A DNA stretch of 64,000 nt from JAFGXF01 sp963732595 (GCA_963732595.1 CAVSZZ010000002.1:1798001-1862000); one strand, 5' to 3'; positions 1-9,712 are shown, counted from the stretch's first letter. Numbers and translations: made by a program. The notes: a model not told the origin generated them from the letters alone.

Positions 1-513
1 GGTATCTCGCGCTATGAGGCGGGCATGACCCGCCAGGCGGCTGAGATCATGCGCGGGCTGGGTACTCCCCTGTTGATTCACCAACCCAATTACAATTTCT
101 TCAAGCGCTGGATCGAGGGCGATCTGCTGGATGCCCTCACTGAGGATGGGATTGGCTGCATCGTCTTTTCACCGCTGGCGCAGGGGTTGTTATCTGGCCG
201 TTACCTGGATGGCATCCCGGCTGATTCACGCGCCAATCTGCCCAACACCTTCCTGACACCTGCCAATGTAACCGAGGAATTGATGGGCAAACTGACCCAA
301 TTGAACGCGATCGCCCAGGCACGCGGTCAAACCCTTGCGCAGATGGCCATCGCCTGGGTACTGCGCCAACCTCAGGTCACCAGCGCGTTGATCGGTGCCA
401 GCCGGCTGAGCCAGATCCAGGATTGCGTTGCTTCGCTCAATAACCTCAATTTCAGCGAAACGGAACTGGCTGCGATCGATGCCATCATCCCCGGAGATCG
501 TGAATATAAATAA
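1..513 (+). CDS. Aldo/keto reductase, C-terminal part (YghZ-like)
   Basis: The frame is open from the first base, so the gene begins outside the window and only about 170 C-terminal residues are visible. The motifs LLIHQPNYN, FSPLAQGLLSGRYL, QMAIAWVLRQP and SALIGAS are those of the potassium-channel beta-subunit/YghZ branch of NADPH-dependent aldo/keto reductases. The last motif lies in the cofactor phosphate-binding region. The catalytic Asp, Tyr, Lys and His lie in the missing half, so activity cannot be judged. The closest named relatives reduce small aldehydes such as L-glyceraldehyde 3-phosphate and methylglyoxal; substrate is not inferable here. The family call is firm. Confidence 0.9.
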   Translation, partial: GISRYEAGMTRQAAEIMRGLGTPLLIHQPNYNFFKRWIEGDLLDALTEDGIGCIVFSPLAQGLLSGRYLDGIPADSRANLPNTFLTPANVTEELMGKLTQLNAIAQARGQTLAQMAIAWVLRQPQVTSALIGASRLSQIQDCVASLNNLNFSETELAAIDAIIPGDREYK

Positions 514-539
514 TCCCTGTCATCAAGGAGAAAACGATA

Positions 540-1655
540 TTGGTTCTCAATAGAATCCTGACCCCGACCATTCTGTTCCTCATCCTGCTCAACGCCTGCA
601 CGACCGGTGCATCATTACCGAGGCTGATCGAGCCGCCGGAGGATTTCGATTATTCCGCATTGCCCGGTTCGATCGCCTATCTCAATCTTGAATGTGGTGA
701 TTCCTTTTGCACCAACCTGGGAATGATGGAACCCGATTTTTCGGAAAATCAAAGCCTGACGGTGCAGACCTCCGGCATGGTCTCGGATATCACCTGGTCA
801 CCGGATGGCCGCTATATCGCGTATTCGATCTATACCATGGGAGCGACGTCAGCCTTCACCCAGATGTGGCTGTACGATCTGCAGGATAACACGAGCAGTC
901 TCCTGACCCCCAATACCATCGACACCCCCTACAGTATCTCCTGGTCGCCGGAAAACCGCTTTCTGTTGATCGCCACCCGGGACGATGAGCTGGGTACCTG
1001 GTCGCTGATCGTCCTGAATGTGGAAACCAGGGAAGAACTTGTGATGTTTGAAGATTCGGCACAATTCAAGGATGTCTCGGCAGCCTGGTCCCCGTCCAAT
1101 GATTGGATCGTCTTCTCGGCCAGCGACACCGAAGGCAGCACGCAATTGTGGTCGGCTGCCACGGATGGCACGAGCCTGACCGCCCTGACCAGCGATGATG
1201 CATTCGCCAGCCTGAAACCCAGCTGGAAGCCGGATGGCAGCAGCCTGGCTTATTTCCGCAAGGATGTGCAGGGCAGTGTTGAGTTATGGACCCTGGGGCC
1301 GACCGGAGAGAATCCTAAAAAGCTGGTCAGCCTGGGCAGCGATGAAATCTTCGATAAACCGGTTTGGTCACCGGATGGCCGCTATCTATGTGCCATTCAT
1401 GGCAATACACAAGCGACCGAGGTGTTGTTAATCGACCTGTCGACGGAAAAACGAATGCGCCTGGATGAGGTGGAAGGAAAATACAGCTTCGCTTCCTGGT
1501 CGCCGGATTCCGGTGCACTCATCTTCATGGAAAATCGTGGTTCGCTTGACCACTGGCTCAATATGTTCGTTTTCAACGATGGCCAGCCTTTCATCGTGCG
1601 TGCACAGGTGGATTTCAACTACCCCGTCTGGTCTCCGGTCGTTTACAAACCGTGA
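540..1655 (+). CDS. TolB-like beta-propeller lipoprotein (copy A)
   Basis: A 371-residue exported protein starting at a TTG codon with AAGGAG nine bases upstream. The N-terminus is a lipoprotein signal peptide (LILLNAC lipobox, Cys about residue 20). The rest is a series of PD40/TolB-type blades, each marked by W-S-P-D-G or a variant (WSPDGRYIAYS, WSPENRFLL, WSPSNDWIVF, WKPDGSSLAY, WSPDGRYLC, WSPDSGALIF), which predicts a six-bladed propeller outside the membrane. Such domains bind proteins or ligands; no enzymatic function is suggested. It is clearly paralogous to the lipoprotein at 2013-3212: both carry C-x4-C near the start of the mature protein (CGDSFC here) and the same blade order. Specific role unknown. 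Confidence 0.88.
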   Translation: MVLNRILTPTILFLILLNACTTGASLPRLIEPPEDFDYSALPGSIAYLNLECGDSFCTNLGMMEPDFSENQSLTVQTSGMVSDITWSPDGRYIAYSIYTMGATSAFTQMWLYDLQDNTSSLLTPNTIDTPYSISWSPENRFLLIATRDDELGTWSLIVLNVETREELVMFEDSAQFKDVSAAWSPSNDWIVFSASDTEGSTQLWSAATDGTSLTALTSDDAFASLKPSWKPDGSSLAYFRKDVQGSVELWTLGPTGENPKKLVSLGSDEIFDKPVWSPDGRYLCAIHGNTQATEVLLIDLSTEKRMRLDEVEGKYSFASWSPDSGALIFMENRGSLDHWLNMFVFNDGQPFIVRAQVDFNYPVWSPVVYKP

Positions 1656-1740
1656 TGGCAGCCTGCTATTGACCGGCTTAATCAATGCCATCATCCCAAG
1701 GGCCCATGAAAATTAATACCTTTATTGATTGGAGGATTCA

Positions 1741-1923
1741 ATGACATTTACTCCCCGGACAGCACTTGAATTTGGGTTTGGATTGATCCTGGTCGTGGCG
1801 GCGGTGGTGATCGGCTTGAATATTGCCGGATCCGGACTTACCGATCTGCTGCTGGGCGTCCTGAGCCTGGCGGGCATCGTGGTCATGGCACATGCCGTCT
1901 GGCTGATGCGACAGCGTGAATAA
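1741..1923 (+). CDS. Small two-helix membrane protein
   Basis: A 60-residue protein. GGAGG lies five bases before the ATG at 1741, which makes this start better than an in-frame TTG twelve bases upstream. Two hydrophobic helices (about residues 11-31 and 36-54, rich in V, L, I, A and G) are joined by a short turn and followed by the basic tail MRQRE. No known family is recognised. It sits between two paralogous propeller lipoproteins in the same direction with short gaps, so it is probably co-transcribed and may act with them at the membrane; that is inference from position only. Confidence 0.6.
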   Translation: MTFTPRTALEFGFGLILVVAAVVIGLNIAGSGLTDLLLGVLSLAGIVVMAHAVWLMRQRE

Positions 1924-2012
1924 GGAAAAAATAATTGGACAAGAAAACACGGTTGGATACCTGTAACTATGGAAATATTCGGACACCTTTTGATCGCCAA
2001 AGAAGCCATGTT

Positions 2013-3212
2013 ATGAGTAAGGTACTGGTCCCGTTAATGATTGGGATCCTGCTTCTATCTGCGTGCAAGCCCGCGGAGAAAGCTCCATCAGTAGACTTGC
2101 CCACCCTGACACCCAACCCGACCCGCACAACCCGGCCGGCGAGCAGCGTGACGCCAACACTTGAACCTACCCTGGTGAAACCGCCAGAGGATTATCCCTT
2201 CGACCAGCTGCCAGGTTGGATCGCCCACTTTGATGCCAACTTCGAGGTCGAATGCGGAGGGGTACTTTGCACCTACCTGTCGATCACCCGGCCTGATTTT
2301 TCCGATGATCGGGCATTGACCGACTCTGCTTATGGATTACCCAAGGTGATCAAATGGTCACCGGATGGCCGCTACATTGCCTATTTATTCGCTGTCCTTG
2401 GACCATCGGGAGGGTACCAGTTATCGGTTTATGACCTCCAGGCTGAAAAGACTTTACTGCTGACCAACGAGTACCTTGTGGCCCCCAGCACCATTTCCTG
2501 GGCTTCAGACAGTAACCGTCTGGTGGTTGCCAGTCTTGAAAAGGAAATTAAGGGAGAAAAACTTGAAATCGTGGATGTCACGAGCAAAAAGACCACTGCA
2601 TTATTGAACGATCCATCCTTTACAGATCTCTGGCCTGCCTGGTCACCGTCTGGTGAGGTCATAGTTTTCTCCGCACGCCAGGAAGGTGGTGAGGAGCAGA
2701 TCTGGTCGATCATGGCGGATGGCACTGATCTTATTCTCCTGAGTGCTGAACCGACGGTTTCTGACCTTCTACCAAGCTGGAAACCGGATGGCACCCAGAT
2801 GGCTTATTTTCATAAGGGTGCATCGAGCATATTGGAATTGTGGACCATGGATTTTGATGGCAAACATCCCAGGAAAGTCATAGAACTCGGCCAGGCTTCA
2901 ATCATGGAACCACCGGTCTGGTCGCCGGATGGTCAGTACCTGACCCTGGTTTATGGGAAAGGTGAAGAAACGGAAGTGTTCCTCCTCGATCTGGAGAATG
3001 AAAACCCCATAAAAGTTAATCGACTGGACGGAAAATTTACCGGGGTATCCTGGTCACCGGATTCAAAAGCCTTTATCTACATGCAATCCGGATCTGGTGC
3101 GAGTGAGGTCTTAAACCTTTTTATATTGAATGAGGGCAACCCCTTTTCTGTGGATGCGCAGGTCGATTTCTTTCTGTACCCGGTCTGGTCATCTGTGGAA
3201 CTCACACCCTAA
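2013..3212 (+). CDS. TolB-like beta-propeller lipoprotein (copy B)
   Basis: A 399-residue paralogue of the protein at 540-1655. ATG 2013 places a signal peptide with the lipobox LLLSAC at the N-terminus; a longer TTG-initiated reading would bury that signal. After the lipid-anchor Cys comes a Thr/Pro-rich linker (about residues 20-55), then a six-blade TolB/PD40 propeller with WSPDGRYIAY, WASDSNRLVV, WSPSGEVIVF, WKPDGTQMAY, WSPDGQYLT and WSPDSKAFIY. The segment C-x4-C-TYL mirrors CGDSFCTNL of copy A, so the pair arose by duplication. The linker present here but short in copy A would hold the propeller away from the membrane. Ligand unknown. Confidence 0.88.
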   Translation: MSKVLVPLMIGILLLSACKPAEKAPSVDLPTLTPNPTRTTRPASSVTPTLEPTLVKPPEDYPFDQLPGWIAHFDANFEVECGGVLCTYLSITRPDFSDDRALTDSAYGLPKVIKWSPDGRYIAYLFAVLGPSGGYQLSVYDLQAEKTLLLTNEYLVAPSTISWASDSNRLVVASLEKEIKGEKLEIVDVTSKKTTALLNDPSFTDLWPAWSPSGEVIVFSARQEGGEEQIWSIMADGTDLILLSAEPTVSDLLPSWKPDGTQMAYFHKGASSILELWTMDFDGKHPRKVIELGQASIMEPPVWSPDGQYLTLVYGKGEETEVFLLDLENENPIKVNRLDGKFTGVSWSPDSKAFIYMQSGSGASEVLNLFILNEGNPFSVDAQVDFFLYPVWSSVELTP

Positions 3213-3230
3213 GATCAGGTTCAGGATTAA

Positions 3231-4190
3231 ATGCACATCACAATTCGCAATGCTGACCTCTCCACAGACCTGGCCGCCTTGGCAGCCATCACAACCTGGG
3301 CGGATCGTTCACTCACCTCCCCGGAGGAAATGCGCCGCTGGTTGGAACACATGCCGCCCGGGCGCATCGTTTGCCGGCTGGTGTCGGTCGACGATCAAAA
3401 TGCAGTTAATGGTTATGCCCTCGCGGTGCATGAGGTCTTCTCACCCGAAGGCTATTTCTACGTCTGGGCTGGCGTTAACGAAGATGCCCGCGGCAAGGGC
3501 TTCGGGAAGGCGCTGCGCGATGGGCTGTGGTCCTTCCTCAAGGAGCAGCATGCCAACCGCCTCGTCTCTGACGCCTGGGATGATGACCCGCGCTCGCTGG
3601 CATTCGCCGAACGCAATGGTTTCAGCATCGACCGCCACCTGTTCAAATCAAGCCTGGATCTCACCACCTTTGATGAAACACCCTTCGTGGGTGTGATTGA
3701 AAAACTGGTGGGGGAGGGCATCCGCTTCACCTCGCTGGCAGAGGTAGGTGATGGCGAGGCACACCGCCGCAAGTATCATGAACTGGATGAGAGGGTCTCT
3801 CAGGATATCCCGGGATATGACTTTCACTCCATGGATTATGAGGAATACTGCCAACGTTCCTTCCATACTGACGTAAACCAGCCTGGCGGTCGCTTGGTAG
3901 CCGTGGATGGTGATCAATGGGTTGGTTTCGCAACCGTGAGACTGGTGCCGGCCAATGGGAACGCCCACAATGAAATGACCGGCGTCAGGCGTGAGTACCG
4001 AGGGCGGGGTATTGCCCTGGCGCTCAAGCTGCTGGCCATCCGCTTTGCCCGTTCAGTTGGCGCACACGAGATCACCACCAGTAACGACTCGCTGAACGCG
4101 CCGATGTTGGCGGTTAACCGCAAGCTTGGCTACCAACCGCAGAATGGGCAATATAAACTTAATTGTACCCACCCCGTTTTTGGGAAATGA
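3231..4190 (+). CDS. Tandem GNAT-family N-acetyltransferase
   Basis: A 319-residue protein with two GNAT folds. The first half has the acetyl-CoA loop in VNEDARGKGFGKALRDGL (R/Q-x-x-G-x-G/A type); the second has VRREYRGRGIALALK, followed by the typical N-x-x-M-L-x-x-N-x-x-L-G-Y ending (NAPMLAVNRKLGY). Two-domain GNATs of this layout resemble mycothiol synthase and antibiotic acetyltransferases, in which usually only one half is catalytic; the substrate is not deducible. It begins 19 bases after the preceding lipoprotein gene and may be transcribed with it. Confidence 0.85.
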   Translation: MHITIRNADLSTDLAALAAITTWADRSLTSPEEMRRWLEHMPPGRIVCRLVSVDDQNAVNGYALAVHEVFSPEGYFYVWAGVNEDARGKGFGKALRDGLWSFLKEQHANRLVSDAWDDDPRSLAFAERNGFSIDRHLFKSSLDLTTFDETPFVGVIEKLVGEGIRFTSLAEVGDGEAHRRKYHELDERVSQDIPGYDFHSMDYEEYCQRSFHTDVNQPGGRLVAVDGDQWVGFATVRLVPANGNAHNEMTGVRREYRGRGIALALKLLAIRFARSVGAHEITTSNDSLNAPMLAVNRKLGYQPQNGQYKLNCTHPVFGK

Positions 4191-4210
4191 AGGAGTCAAG
4201 TGCTCTGATA

Positions 4211-4238
4211 TTAATTCCTTGGGACAAGCTTGTATAAT
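4211..4238 (+). promoter_or_regulatory. Probable sigma-70 promoter of the sensor-kinase gene
   Basis: A perfect TATAAT at 4233-4238 is preceded, after 16 bases, by the weak -35 TTAATT (4211-4216). Transcription would start near 4245, just before the ATG at 4266. This argues against the in-frame TTG at 4230, which lies upstream of the predicted transcript start. Confidence 0.5.
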
Positions 4239-4265
4239 TCATCAATTCTCAAATCAGGACCTCCG

Positions 4266-6315
4266 ATGAATCAAAAACTGCGCCGGATTGGGATTTACTT
4301 ACTTGAAATCATACTCCTCGCCATTGTGTACCGCCTGGCTGCCAGCCTTGGTTTGGGTATGGCCTATGTCCAGGCGAACACCTCACCGGTCTGGCCTCCG
4401 ACCGGTATCGCCCTGGCGGCGCTTTTGATCTTTGGGATCAGGCTGTGGCCGGGGGTTGTTCTGGGTGTACTGCTCGGGTCGCTCTTCACCGGAGCGCCAT
4501 TCCCTCTGGCAATGGGGATGACCATCGGGAACACGCTCGAAGCTGTCCTGTGTGCCTACCTGCTGCAGCGGTTTTTTGACTTTCAAAATCAATTGACCCG
4601 CATCCGGGATGTTGTCAGTCTGGTGGCTGTTTCGTTCTTTGCCACCATGATCAGTGCGACCTCCGGTGTCTTCACCCTGACGCTGGTGGAGCCGGCCGTG
4701 TGGAAGAATATTGTTCCGATTTGGACGACTTGGTGGATCGGCGATTTGTTGGGTGCGCTCGTGGTTGCGCCACTCCTGCTGACCTGGTTGACACCCCCCT
4801 GGTCCAGGCCGACCACCCGCAGGTTGGTGGAAGGCATCCTATTGTTTTTCGTTCTGGCAGGTCTCACCTGGTTCGTCTTCAGCAACAACCCGCCTTCAGG
4901 CATCCTTCACCTCGCATTGCTATATGTTGTTTTTCCAATCATGATCTGGGTCTCGCTGCGCTTTGGAACACGCGGCGCAGCTGGCGGGGTATTCCTGGTC
5001 TCGGGCATCGCCATCTGGGGGTCGATCCATGAACTTGGACCATTCTCTCACCAATCGATCAATGACAGCCTGGTCCTCCTTCAAACCTTTACAGGGGTCG
5101 TTTCACTGACTTCGTTGATCCTGGCAGCCACCACTGCGGAACGGTTGGAAGCCAATGCAGCCTTGCATCAAAAAGTGAAAGACCTGGCTTCATTAAATAA
5201 AGCTTCGGAAACGTTCCTGGGAACTTTCAACCAGGAGAATATCCTCCAGACGATCTGTCAGGTGGCGGTCAGGCGATTTGGGATCGATGCCGCCTGGATT
5301 GAAATACCTGATACTCAAACCGGCAGTATGATGGTGGCAGCGACCCGAGGAATCTCTGTAAAAGATGTATCAAAAATTCAATTCCTGCTGCAATCAGAAC
5401 CGAACCGGCGCACCCCTGAAAAAGGTGCAATCAAACCGCTTGCGATGCCATTGGAGATGCAAAAGGACCGGTCCACCGGCTTTAATACCTTTGCAGCTTT
5501 CCCCCTGATGTTCGGTTCACAGCTGTTCGGGAAACTCATGTTATTGAGCAGGAAAGAAGGATCGTTCTCCGGAGATCATGAAGTGTTAATCCAGTCCTTC
5601 TCCAATCTTGCGGCCGTTACGATCCAAAACTCCTGGCTGCTCGACCGCGTACTCAAGGGTAGCGAGCAGTTGCATGCACTGTCTCAACGATTAATGATGG
5701 CCCAGGAGGAGGAACGCCTCCACCTTTCTCGCGAATTGCATGATGAGTCCGGCCAGTTGCTGGCGGCTTTGATGGTCGAATTGGGGTTAATGGAGCGGGT
5801 AGCTGGCAATAAAGAGAGCCTGGTCAAGAAGCATCTCGCCAGGCTGCGCAAATTGGTCAATGAGGTCCAGGAAAACCTCCACCAGCTGGCGGTGGACCTG
5901 AGACCAGCGAGCCTGGACCACCTTGGACTCGTGACTGCCTTGCAACAATACGTCGCCGAATTCAGCGAACAATATGGTATTCCGGTGGCCTTCGAGTCAT
6001 TGGGGATAAAGGATAAACGACTCAGCGGTGAGATCGAGAACGGCCGTGTTCCGGATCGTTCAGGAATCCCTGACCAATGTGATCCTGCATGCCCAGGCGC
6101 GCCATGTGGATATATTACTCAATCGCCAGCCCGGGCACCTGGTGGCCGTGATCGAGGATGATGGGATCGGATTCATCCCATCCCCACCCGGGATGGAGGA
6201 CCACCTGGGCCTGTTCGGTATGCGCGAGCGGGTGGAAATGCTGGGAGGTAAGCTCACCCTCGAAAGTTCCCCCGGCAAGGGTACGACCGTGAAAGTCGAG
6301 GTGCCCTGTGATTAA
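4266..6315 (+). CDS. MASE1-GAF sensor histidine kinase (frameshifted)
   Basis: Product of about 682 residues if one extra base is removed. Residues 1-300 are a MASE1 multi-helix membrane sensor (ANTSPVWPPTGIA is characteristic). A GAF domain follows, then a HisKA_3 dimerisation/phosphoacceptor box (SRELHDESGQLL) and a HATPase_c domain with N-box RIVQESLTNVILHA and G-box DDGIGF. The reading frame breaks at about 6037-6040: GAGAACGGCC should read GAGACGGCC to join SGEIE to TAVFRIV. The first frame otherwise stops at 6161, and the ATP-binding domain continues in the next frame to 6315. All catalytic motifs survive, so a sequence error is more likely than a dead gene. The stop overlaps the regulator start by eight bases, so the two form a two-component pair. 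Confidence 0.85.
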
Positions 6316-6949
6316 GGTGTTGATCGCGGATGATCATGCCGTGGTGCGGGCGGGGTTGCGTGCCCTGATCCATGATGAACCCGAATTGAACCTGGTGGGG
6401 GAGGCAACCGGCGGTGTTGAAGCGGTGGAGATGACCAGGCAACTGGTACCCGATATAGTCCTGCTGGATATCAGCATGCCGGACCTGGATGGCATCCAGG
6501 TCACTCGCCAACTTAGGCAGGCTGAATCCCCGGCGCGCATCCTGATCCTCACCGTCCATGAGGATGAAGGATTATTGCGGGAGGCACTCAAGGCCGGGGC
6601 GAGCGGTTATATCTTGAAAAAGGCCGCGGAAAGTGAGTTGATCTCTGCGGTCCATGTTGTCATGCGCGGAGACCTGTTTGTCGACCCGGCCATGATGAGG
6701 TCTTTGCTTGGGGGAAGTGCACAGGATGAAAACGCTCTAACCAGAGCGGGTATCGAACCATTGACCCGCCGTGAAGTCGATGTATTAAAATTGATCGTGC
6801 AAGGTTACACCAACCGTCAGATCGCCGAGGAGCTGTCCATCAGCACGCGCACGGTCGAAGGCCACCGTTCGAATCTGTCGGATAAGCTTGGCTTGCACAC
6901 GCGTGTGGAATTGGTCCGGTATGCCAAAGAGCACAATTTGATCGAGTGA
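6308..6949 (+). CDS. NarL/FixJ-family response regulator
   Basis: 213 residues, GTG start overlapping the kinase stop codon. The receiver domain (1-120) has the acidic pair DD at 8-9, phospho-acceptor Asp54 in VLLDISMPDLDG, the Thr of the switch (ILTVHED) and Lys in YILKKA. The output domain (about 145-213) is a LuxR/GerE helix-turn-helix: LTRREVDVLKLIVQGYTNRQ, then IAEELSISTRTVEGHRSN. It is the cognate DNA-binding partner of the HisKA_3 kinase just upstream, a pairing typical of this kinase class. Target genes are unknown; a terminator follows directly, so the pair is a closed unit. Confidence 0.95.
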   Translation: MIKVLIADDHAVVRAGLRALIHDEPELNLVGEATGGVEAVEMTRQLVPDIVLLDISMPDLDGIQVTRQLRQAESPARILILTVHEDEGLLREALKAGASGYILKKAAESELISAVHVVMRGDLFVDPAMMRSLLGGSAQDENALTRAGIEPLTRREVDVLKLIVQGYTNRQIAEELSISTRTVEGHRSNLSDKLGLHTRVELVRYAKEHNLIE

Positions 6950-6967
6950 GGAGTAAAAAGAGGTTGG

Positions 6968-7002
6968 AACCGACCCCGTATTTTCTACGGGGTCGGTTTT
7001 TT
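6968..7002 (+). terminator. Rho-independent terminator after the two-component operon
   Basis: A 13-bp perfect stem (AACCGACCCCGTA with TACGGGGTCGGTT), five-base loop TTTTC, then a run of T to 7002. It lies 19 bases after the response-regulator stop codon. Confidence 0.92.
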
Positions 7003-7110
7003 ACGTGCCAACACGCTAAAAAACACCGAGTATATACGCTGGTGTGAGAAAGATGGCCTGGGTATGATGATGCATCAAGATCCATTTTCAATCCTGTGGA
7101 TGAAATCATC

Positions 7111-8673
7111 ATGCCAGAACGCAACCAAAAAACGCCCACCCAGCACTGCCTGTTATCGTTGAAGGGGATCACCAAATCCTTCCCGGGCGTGAGGGCAAAT
7201 GACGATATAAACCTCGATATTTACGCTTCGGAGATCCATGCACTGTTGGGGGAGAATGGCGCCGGGAAAAGCACCCTGGTCAAGATCCTCTATGGCTTTT
7301 ATCGCTCTGATGGGGGCACAATCAGACTGTCAGGAAAAGTCCAATCCATCCATTCTCCGGCTGATGCTCGTAAAGCTGGGATCGGTTTGGTCTTCCAGGA
7401 TTTCACGTTAATTCCCGCCTTCACGGTGGCAGAGAATCTTGCTCTGTTCATGCCTGGTTTGCAGGCGGTTCTCAACCCTGATGAAATTGAGCGGCGCATC
7501 ATAAAGATCTCGAACCGGTACCAGCTCGAAGTCAACCCACGCAAGCTGATCTCGCAACTCTCGCTTGGCGAGCAGCAAAAAGTCGAAATATTGAAACTGT
7601 TGATCTCCAACGCGCGCATCCTGATCCTGGATGAACCCACCCGCGTTCTCGCGCCACATGAGGTGGAGGCACTGTTCACCGTGCTGAAGAACCTTCGCAT
7701 GGACGGCTACGCGATCGTCCTGATCACCCATAAACTTGATGAAGTGCTTAACTGCGCGGATCGGGTGACGATCCTGCGCCGCGGGCGTGTGGCAGGCACC
7801 CTATTGCGTGCCCAGGCGAGTGAGGACAAACTCATCCGTTTGATGTTCGGCAAGGAACTGGACTCGTCAATTGGCAGAAGAACCGTGAAATCGAAGGTTG
7901 CCAGCCCGCCTGTTATGGAACTGAAAGATATCGAGACCCGGCCGGAGGGCGCTTCAAACGCCCTCAAAGGGATCGACTTTGACATCCATCCGGGTGAGAT
8001 CGTGGGTGTGGCCGGTGTTTCGGGTAATGGGCAAAAGGAACTTTGCGACCTGATTCTGGGTATGACGAGGCCGTCTCGTGGCAGTAAAACCCTGTTCGGC
8101 GAGGAGGCAGCGCGCTGGTCGATTCGGAGAGTGCGACGGAGCGGGGTGGCTTTCATCCCTGAAAGTCCCCTCCAAATGGCGGTCACTGGATGGCTGCCGA
8201 TCCTTCTGAACATGGCGTTGACCCGACTATGGCGATACTCCCATTCAGGCGGTTTCAGGGTTAATTGGCAGAAGGTGGCTGCAGATGCCCGGGCAAGTTA
8301 TGGGCGGCTTGGTTTCGAAATACCCAATCTATATCTACCGGCCATGAGCCTCTCAGGAGGTAACCTGCAGCGCATGACCATCGCGCGGGAGCTGATGGAA
8401 CAACCGAGGCTGATCATCGCTTCCTACCTGGCCCGTGGTCTCGATGTCCAGAGCACGCTGGCGGCGCAGAAAGCTTTATTGGATGCACGTGAAAGTGGCT
8501 GTGGAATCTTGCTGGTTTCGGAAGATCTGGAAGAGTTGTTCCAGCTCAGTGACCGCCTGATCGTGATGTTGAGCGGGCGGATTGTCAGAACAACAGAACC
8601 CGGGAAGACAAGCCCGATTGAAATCGGTCATTTAATGACCGGCTCAAAGGTACAACATGCTTCAAAGCACTGA
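7111..8673 (+). CDS. Nucleoside-type ABC importer, double ATP-binding protein
   Basis: About 520 residues with two ABC domains, as in the RbsA/YufO/PnrA-associated family. The first half has Walker A GENGAGKST, signature LSLGEQQK and Walker B ILILDEPT. The second half has the degenerate P-loop GVSGNGQKE usual for this family, signature LSGGNLQR and, in place of the common QPTRGLD, ASYLARGLD. ATG 7111 is chosen; GTG 7096 is an in-frame alternative and neither has a strong ribosome site. It powers the two membrane proteins downstream, and its stop overlaps the next gene by 17 bases. With the BMP lipoprotein at 10734 it forms a complete importer, likely for nucleosides or related purine compounds (family inference). 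Confidence 0.92.
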   Translation: MPERNQKTPTQHCLLSLKGITKSFPGVRANDDINLDIYASEIHALLGENGAGKSTLVKILYGFYRSDGGTIRLSGKVQSIHSPADARKAGIGLVFQDFTLIPAFTVAENLALFMPGLQAVLNPDEIERRIIKISNRYQLEVNPRKLISQLSLGEQQKVEILKLLISNARILILDEPTRVLAPHEVEALFTVLKNLRMDGYAIVLITHKLDEVLNCADRVTILRRGRVAGTLLRAQASEDKLIRLMFGKELDSSIGRRTVKSKVASPPVMELKDIETRPEGASNALKGIDFDIHPGEIVGVAGVSGNGQKELCDLILGMTRPSRGSKTLFGEEAARWSIRRVRRSGVAFIPESPLQMAVTGWLPILLNMALTRLWRYSHSGGFRVNWQKVAADARASYGRLGFEIPNLYLPAMSLSGGNLQRMTIARELMEQPRLIIASYLARGLDVQSTLAAQKALLDARESGCGILLVSEDLEELFQLSDRLIVMLSGRIVRTTEPGKTSPIEIGHLMTGSKVQHASKH

Positions 8674-9712
8674 AAAGACAACCGCAAAAAAAATACAAGT
8701 CCCAGGTTGGATGAACAATGTAATTCGCTACTTGTTCATGATCTTCCTGTCATTCACCCTGTTTGGACTGCTTCTGCTCATCACCGGGAAGGACCCCATC
8801 CAATCCTACCGGGATATCTTTTCCTCAACATTGGGAAGCGCCTACGGGATATCCGAGGTGCTGGTGGCCATGACCCCCATCCTGCTGACCGGCCTGGCGG
8901 TTTCCCTGCCCTCCCGGATCATGTTGATCAACGTCGGAGCTGAAGGGCAGTTGTACATCGGAGCGGCTTTCGCCACTTTTGGCGCACTGGCATTCTCGGC
9001 CCTGCCGGCCTGGCTGCTCATTCCGCTGATGATGTTGTTGGGCATGTTCGGCGGAGCAGTCTGGGCGTTCATCCCCGCCTACCTTAAAGCGATCGGTCTG
9101 GTCAATGAGACCATTACCTCGCTTCTGCTCAATTCGGTAGCACCCAAGATCATCGGGTTCCTGGTGTTTGGGTTCTGGCATTCAGCCATGGATACGAACA
9201 AGACCGCCAGGTTCGTTGAGGCAGCCCGTCTGCCAACCTTCTTCGGGACGCGGGTCAGTCTGGGACTTGTCTTTGGGCTGGTGGCCTTGATCGCTTTCTG
9301 GTTATTCATGCGCTACAGCCGCTGGGGTTTGGAGATGCGCGCCATCGGCGGCAATGCCCAGGCATCTCTCAGGAACGGAATTCCCCTCAAATCCTATATC
9401 CTCATCGTTTTTTGTGCGGGCGGTGCGTTGGCCGGCCTGGCGGGAATGGTCCAGGCTTCAGGTTACTACGGCTTGCTGCTGACCAATTTCTCGATCGGCT
9501 GGGGCTTCATGGGCTTCCTGATCAGCTGGCTGGTGGCCGGTGATCCATTCGGGATCATCATCATGTCATTCCTGGTTTCGGTGATCCTTTCTGGTGGGAA
9601 CCTGCTGCAGATCACTCGCGGTGTACCCTATTCCATCGTTAATATCCTGCTGGCGCTGACTTTGTTTGTTGTCCTGGCCAAACCCGTATTCCGATTAAGG
9701 AAAAGATCATGA
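8657..9712 (+). CDS. ABC importer permease (BPD_transp_2, YufP-like)
   Basis: 351 residues, about ten hydrophobic helices. The segments LINVGAEGQLYIGA and GLVNETITSLLLN are conserved in permeases of the BMP/nucleoside and ribose-type importers. It begins inside the end of the ATPase gene and its TGA overlaps the ATG of the second permease (ATGA), which indicates translational coupling. It should form the transmembrane channel as a heterodimer with the next gene product. Confidence 0.92.
   Translation: MLQSTEKTTAKKIQVPGWMNNVIRYLFMIFLSFTLFGLLLLITGKDPIQSYRDIFSSTLGSAYGISEVLVAMTPILLTGLAVSLPSRIMLINVGAEGQLYIGAAFATFGALAFSALPAWLLIPLMMLLGMFGGAVWAFIPAYLKAIGLVNETITSLLLNSVAPKIIGFLVFGFWHSAMDTNKTARFVEAARLPTFFGTRVSLGLVFGLVALIAFWLFMRYSRWGLEMRAIGGNAQASLRNGIPLKSYILIVFCAGGALAGLAGMVQASGYYGLLLTNFSIGWGFMGFLISWLVAGDPFGIIIMSFLVSVILSGGNLLQITRGVPYSIVNILLALTLFVVLAKPVFRLRKRS

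Noticed and set aside
4230..4265. TTG start for the MASE1 kinase
   Set aside because: It lies in the -10/start region of the likely promoter; ATG 4266 begins the conserved MASE1 domain.
6037..6040. Programmed frameshift in the kinase gene
   Set aside because: No slippery heptamer or downstream structure is apparent, and similar one-base shifts occur in many unrelated genes of the window.
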